Shown here in pieces: positions 5,233-8,684 of a DNA stretch of 8,684 bases. This stretch comes from Acidimicrobiia bacterium (GTDB taxonomy: Bacteria; Actinomycetota; Acidimicrobiia; IMCC26256; PALSA-555): positions 1 to 8,684 of the forward strand of contig JALHSW010000342.1 in NCBI GenBank assembly GCA_022865365.1, written 5' to 3'. Below the pieces are notes generated by a model. It had not been told where the DNA came from. It searched no databases and was given only the letters and a program-made list of their open reading frames with translations. Position 1 is the first letter of the stretch, and each line of letters starts with the position of its first letter. The position numbers and the translations under genes are program-made.

Positions 5233-5243
5233 TAGCAGTGCTA
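5233..5243. promoter_or_regulatory. Short palindrome TAGCA-G-TGCTA
   Basis: This perfect 5+1+5 inverted repeat lies 7 bp before the GTGA-N6-TCAC element and 61 bp upstream of the antitoxin start on the other strand. It could be an operator half of the divergent control region, but it is short enough to be chance. Confidence 0.25.
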
Positions 5244-5250
5244 CGGCTGG

Positions 5251-5264
5251 GTGACGTTCGTCAC
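5251..5264. promoter_or_regulatory. CRP-family operator candidate, GTGA-N6-TCAC
   Basis: The sequence GTGACGTTCGTCAC has perfect 6-bp inverted arms around TT and keeps the GTGA and TCAC half-sites with the exact six-base spacing of CRP-family sites (TGTGA-N6-TCACA; actinobacterial Crp/GlxR). The outer T and A of the consensus are not matched on the left (G) or right (T). It lies in the divergent intergenic region, 75 bp before the small ORF and about 320 bp before an apparently intact class III cyclase. cAMP-CRP control of that operon is a reasonable inference; no CRP gene is in the window. Confidence 0.45.
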
Positions 5265-5304
5265 TCGTGGCATCGGCACGCCCGAGTTCGCGCCTTCTGA
5301 GTGC

Positions 5305-5321
5305 AGCGCCAGTCAGGCGCT
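5305..5321 (+). promoter_or_regulatory. Small hairpin upstream of the small-ORF ribosome site
   Basis: AGCGCC and GGCGCT form a 6-bp stem around AGTCA, ending 6 nt before the GGGAGG ribosome-binding sequence. It might modulate initiation at 5340, or be a weak terminator or chance. The stretch 5196-5339 otherwise shows only the two palindromes listed separately and no recognisable sigma-70-like promoter toward the right. Confidence 0.25.
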
Positions 5322-5339
5322 CCAATCGGGAGGACGACG

Positions 5340-5588
5340 ATGCAACGATCGAGAACCTCGACCTCGGCGCACCTTCGTGCCATCGGCTTCGATGCGCGAA
5401 CGCAGGCATGCCGCGACGCCCGAGCTTGGCTGGGACGGAGCGTCCGTTGGGATGACCGGCTCACGGAGCTGCATGCCCTCGCTCGTCCGGGTGGGGACTC
5501 GCAGGACTTCGCGCCGGGGCGACGCGCGGCTCAGGCATGCTCTGGTGTACTGGAGCGGCCAGGACGCTCAGCGGAGGTGTGCGCGTGA
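5340..5588 (+). CDS. Possible 82-residue protein coupled to the downstream cyclase
   Basis: I do not recognise this product. The ORF begins with ATG 6 nt after a strong Shine-Dalgarno GGGAGG (5328-5333), and its TGA overlaps the next gene's GTG as GTGA (5585-5588). These are the usual marks of a translationally coupled upstream gene. The product would be basic (many Arg), with no signal peptide or membrane segment, a middle part that could be helical (about 18-50), and a low-complexity end. Against it, about two-thirds of third codon positions are G or C, less biased than expected for a gene here, and the cyclase has its own ribosome site inside this ORF. It may be a leader or regulatory ORF, or the remains of a longer gene. 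Confidence 0.35.
   Translation: MQRSRTSTSAHLRAIGFDARTQACRDARAWLGRSVRWDDRLTELHALARPGGDSQDFAPGRRAAQACSGVLERPGRSAEVCA
5573..5578 (+). promoter_or_regulatory. Ribosome-binding site of the right-hand cyclase
   Basis: GGAGGT ends 6 nt before the GTG at 5585, which fixes that codon as the start and lets the cyclase be translated independently of the small ORF that overlaps it. Confidence 0.75.
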
Positions 5589-8500
5589 CGGAGCGACCAA
5601 CCGGGACGGTCACGTTCCTGTTCACGGACCTCGAGCGCTCGACCCGCCTGTGGGAAGAACAGCCCGAGTCGATGCAGGCCGCGCTGGCAAGTCACGACGG
5701 CCTGCTCGCCAACGCGGTCACCCACCATGGCGGGGTCGTGATCAAGGGCACCGGCGACGGCGTCCACGCGGTCTTCGCGACGGCCGATCAGGCGGTCGCG
5801 GCCGCCATCGCGGCGCAGCGGGCGATCGGGACCGAGGAATGGGGTTCGATCGGGCCGCTGCGGGTGCGCATGGGGCTGCACACCGGCGTGGCTGAGGAGC
5901 GTGGCGGGGACTACTACGGGCCGGTGCTGAACCGGGCGGCCCGCCTGATGGCTCTGGCGCACGGTGGCCAGGTGCTCTGTTCGCAGGCGACCGCCGACCT
6001 GGTGCGCGACTCCTCGGCACCGACGGTGCAGCTCATCGAGCTCGGGCCGCACAGCCTGCGGGACCTGGATCGGCCCGAGACCGTCTTCCAGGTCGCGCAC
6101 CCAGAGCTCCCGGCCAGCTTCCCGCGCCTCCCCACGGTCGTCATGGGTGCAGGGAACTTGCCCCGTCAGGTCACGTCGTTCGTCGGGCACGACGAGGAGC
6201 TCCTCGCGATCCCGGCGCTTCTCGACGACACGGCGCTGGTCACGCTCAGCGGCGTGGGTGGGGTCGGCAAAACTCGGCTCGCGATCGAGATCGCGGGGTC
6301 CACGGCGCACCGCTTCCGCGACGGCGCGTGGCTCTGTGAGCTCGCGAGCGTCCGCGACACCGAAGCAGTCCCCAGCGCGTTGCTGGAGACGTTCGGCGTC
6401 GAGGCGCGCCAGGGCTCGAGCATCGACGACACGCTCGGGCAGTTCCTTGCGTCCAAGGACCTCCTCGTCGTGCTCGACAACTGCGAGCACCTGCTCCGGC
6501 CGGTTGCCGCACTCGTGGGCACGATCGTCCGCGACTGTCCGGGAGTGCGCGTCCTCGCGACGAGTCGCGAGGGGCTCGGGCTGCCCGGCGAACGGATCCT
6601 CGCCGTGGGTTCGTTGGAGCTCCCCGACGCCGATGACGACATCGACGAGGTCGCAGCACGTGACGCGGTGCGGCTCTTCGTCGAGCGCGCGCAGGCGGTG
6701 CGGGCCGGCTTCGCGGTCGACCAGACCAACGCCGTCGCGGTGGCGGAGGTGTGCCGACGGCTCGACGGCGTGCCACTCGCGATCGAGCTCGCCGCGGCTC
6801 GGGTCGCCATGCTCACGCCGACCGAGATCGCCGAACGCCTCGACCAACGCTTCCGCCTACTCACGGGGAGCGAGCGCGGCACCGCGGAACGCCACCAGAC
6901 GCTCCGCGCCGCGATCGACTGGTCGTACGAACTGCTCGACGCGTCCGAGCAACGGGTGCTCGACCGTTTGAGCGTGTTCGTCGGGAGCTTCTCGCTCGAT
7001 GCAGCCGAGGCGGTGACCTCGGGCGGCGTGGTGGATCAGGCCGACGTCTTCGAGCTGCTCGCAGGCCTGGTGGCACGCTCCCTCGTGCAGGCCGACACGG
7101 CCGGCAGCGAGACGCGGTACCGACTGTTGGAGACCGTCCGGCAGTACGCGCAGGAGCACCTGGAGGACGCGGGTGAGACCGATTCGATGCGCGCCGCGCA
7201 TGCGCGCTGGTGCGCCGAGTTCGTCGAGGATCTGATGGCGGATGCACTCACCGGCGAACGTCAGCCGCGGAGCGGTGAGGGTGCAGTCGAGGCAGACAAC
7301 GTGCGCGCCGCGCTCGCGTGGTCGATCGAGGTCGGCAACCTCGACACACTGCTGCGGTTCTTCACGTTCCGAGGGGTCGCGCTCATGCCCGTCGAGCTCA
7401 GCTTCGCGGTGCAGCACGCCGCGCCACGGGCGCTGGAAGTCCCTGGCGTCGCCGACGACCCGCGGTTCCCCCTGGTGCTCGGGGAGGCCGCGTTCTCTGC
7501 CGCACAGCGTGGTGAGTTCGCCGACATGGCGCGCTACCGAGCGGCCCTCGAAGCGAACCAGACGCCACTCGATGCCGACGCCGCCTCGTACATCGAGCAG
7601 CAGCTCACCCAGGTCGCGAGCGCCGAGGGCCGCATCGACCTTTGGGTCGAGCACGCGAAGCGCGCGGTCGCACTGCTCCGTGAGCTGCCCAGCGGTCCAG
7701 ACCTGGCCACCGCGCTCGGGAACCTGGCCCTGGGCCAGACGATAGCAGATGTCGAGCTCGACGAGGCCGTTGCCGAGATCGACGAAGCGCTTGCCATCAT
7801 CGAGGGAGACCACTACGCAGCACGCGCGTCGTTCGTGCTCGGGAATGCCGCGTTCGTGCTCGCAGACACGCAGCCGCAACGGGCGGCTTCCCTCATGCGC
7901 GCCGCGCTCGCCGCCGAGTCGAGCGGAGCCGGGCAAGGACTGCTGCACACGATGCTCGCAGACGTCGCCGAGCGGCTCGGTGAGCACCGACTCGCGCTCG
8001 AGTACTGGCTCGACGGAGCCAGGTTCACTGCGTGGGCCGGACTGAGCGAGGTCCTCGGGCGCACCCTCCGCCGGATCGCGTTGCAGCTGCTCGAACACGA
8101 TCCCGAGACCGCGGCCGTGCTCCTCGGAGCCGGGCTCGAGCGCTCGGTGGGGTCGCGACTGACGGGGAGGGCGATCGATGCGCAGGACCGCGGCATCGCG
8201 GAGCTCGGAGAGGTCTTGGGGGCAGAGCGGTTCGAGCAACTGATGGCCCGCGGGCGATCGATCGACGACCAGGCCGCGGTCGCGCTCGCGCGGACGGCGG
8301 CGACGCCGCTGCTTACTGCCGAGCCCTCCGTCGAGACAGGCTCTCGACGAGCCCCGATCCGCACCGACGGTGCTGGGCAGGAAGCCGGCAACGTCTTCCG
8401 ACGGGACGGTGACGCGTGGGTGCTGTCGTTCGCGGACCAGACGGTCCAGCTCCGCGACGCGAAAGGCTTGCGCTACCTGGCGCGTCTGCTCTCTCAGCCG

Positions 8501-8684
8501 GGGCGGGAGATCCACGTCAGTGATCTCGCGGGCGATGGTGCGAGTGAGGCGGGGCGCTCCGGACCGATCGACGTCGTGCTCGACGACGCGGCTGCACGCG
8601 CGTATCGGGATCGGATCGCTGAGTTGGAGGCCGATCTGGCGGAAGCTCGCGAGTGGAACGACACCGAGCGCGTCGCTCGTGCCG
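5585..8684 (+). CDS. Class III adenylyl cyclase-NB-ARC-TPR protein, 3' partial
   Basis: The frame is open for 1033 codons and runs off the window. Residues 5-172 are a class III cyclase domain with the whole canonical set: metal Asp15 (FTDLERST) and Asp58 (GDG), purine-selecting Lys54 and Asp109 (DYYG), and Asn116 and Arg120 (LNRAARL). ATP to cAMP conversion is thus plausible. The NB-ARC/AfsR-like ATPase shows Walker A GVGGVGKT 223-230, Walker B LLVVLD 293-298, TSR 326-328, and GVPLAIEL 395-402, then a winged-helix stretch to about 480. A helical TPR-like part spans about 520-900. A distinct C-terminal domain begins near 936 (FRRDGDAW, then LRDAKGLRYLARLL) and enters a charged helix (1005 on). 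That tail is found in other actinobacterial multidomain ATPases and is absent from the left-hand paralogue. GTG 5585 is chosen from GGAGGT 6 nt upstream. Because the cyclase domain is followed by an STAND ATPase, it probably couples ligand sensing by the TPR part to cyclase output (inference). Confidence 0.92.
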   Translation, partial: MTERPTGTVTFLFTDLERSTRLWEEQPESMQAALASHDGLLANAVTHHGGVVIKGTGDGVHAVFATADQAVAAAIAAQRAIGTEEWGSIGPLRVRMGLHTGVAEERGGDYYGPVLNRAARLMALAHGGQVLCSQATADLVRDSSAPTVQLIELGPHSLRDLDRPETVFQVAHPELPASFPRLPTVVMGAGNLPRQVTSFVGHDEELLAIPALLDDTALVTLSGVGGVGKTRLAIEIAGSTAHRFRDGAWLCELASVRDTEAVPSALLETFGVEARQGSSIDDTLGQFLASKDLLVVLDNCEHLLRPVAALVGTIVRDCPGVRVLATSREGLGLPGERILAVGSLELPDADDDIDEVAARDAVRLFVERAQAVRAGFAVDQTNAVAVAEVCRRLDGVPLAIELAAARVAMLTPTEIAERLDQRFRLLTGSERGTAERHQTLRAAIDWSYELLDASEQRVLDRLSVFVGSFSLDAAEAVTSGGVVDQADVFELLAGLVARSLVQADTAGSETRYRLLETVRQYAQEHLEDAGETDSMRAAHARWCAEFVEDLMADALTGERQPRSGEGAVEADNVRAALAWSIEVGNLDTLLRFFTFRGVALMPVELSFAVQHAAPRALEVPGVADDPRFPLVLGEAAFSAAQRGEFADMARYRAALEANQTPLDADAASYIEQQLTQVASAEGRIDLWVEHAKRAVALLRELPSGPDLATALGNLALGQTIADVELDEAVAEIDEALAIIEGDHYAARASFVLGNAAFVLADTQPQRAASLMRAALAAESSGAGQGLLHTMLADVAERLGEHRLALEYWLDGARFTAWAGLSEVLGRTLRRIALQLLEHDPETAAVLLGAGLERSVGSRLTGRAIDAQDRGIAELGEVLGAERFEQLMARGRSIDDQAAVALARTAATPLLTAEPSVETGSRRAPIRTDGAGQEAGNVFRRDGDAWVLSFADQTVQLRDAKGLRYLARLLSQPGREIHVSDLAGDGASEAGRSGPIDVVLDDAAARAYRDRIAELEADLAEAREWNDTERVARA

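Noticed and set aside
5251..5895. A 214-residue plus-strand reading frame starting in the intergenic region
   Set aside because: Most of it overlaps the cyclase start in another frame and gives an Arg/Gly-rich translation typical of a shadow frame.
5531..6847. A 438-residue minus-strand reading frame opposite the right cyclase
   Set aside because: It is antisense to the cyclase and Walker A regions of a recognisable protein and shows no motif of its own.
6857..8515. A 552-residue minus-strand reading frame
   Set aside because: It is antisense to the NB-ARC/TPR region of the right-hand protein, with low-complexity composition and no plausible start context.

Overview
This is a high-GC window (by eye about two-thirds G+C) with the gene style of a soil or aquatic actinobacterium. 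It has GTG starts, an apparently leaderless promoter, and large class III cyclase/NB-ARC ATPase/TPR proteins of the kind that are abundant in Actinomycetota. No ribosomal or other taxonomic marker is present, so placement below phylum is not possible. The region is accessory in character.

Left part (1-4578), minus strand. Reading 5'->3' on the minus strand, a MazE/MazF-type toxin-antitoxin pair is followed by an alpha/beta-hydrolase-fold protein and then a 923-residue cyclase-NB-ARC-TPR protein. After each of these three units comes the same non-coding module: a 20-nt box 24-70 nt past the stop codon, a spacer of about 87-113 nt, the 3' half of a CAT-anticodon tRNA (elongator tRNA-Met type) from the anticodon loop to CCA, and a G+C-rich hairpin. 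The next gene starts 77-92 nt after the hairpin. The tRNA homology begins at the 5' edge of the anticodon loop, a known crossover position for tyrosine integrases that use tRNA genes. I read the modules as att sites. The left part then looks like a tandem array of one- or two-gene cassettes stacked at a tRNA-Met 3' end, in a layout resembling an integron but with tRNA-half junctions. No integrase and no intact tRNA-Met lie in the window; by orientation they should be to the right of 8684.

Middle (5173-5584). A divergent intergenic region separates the toxin-antitoxin pair from the right-hand genes. It holds a tandem CATATG-core repeat at the antitoxin start (probable autoregulatory operator over a leaderless promoter), a short palindrome, and a GTGA-N6-TCAC element that fits the CRP-family operator consensus. 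A possible 82-residue ORF with a good Shine-Dalgarno then ends in a GTGA overlap with the next gene.

Right part (5585-8684), plus strand. A second cyclase-NB-ARC-TPR protein is paralogous to the left one and is cut by the window end. It keeps all canonical class III adenylyl-cyclase residues, while the left copy has lost the substrate-selecting Lys/Asp pair. The hydrolase has lost both its nucleophile Ser and its His. Two of the three cargo units therefore look like altered or pseudo-enzymes. A CRP-like site upstream of an intact cyclase suggests cAMP feedback, which is inference only.
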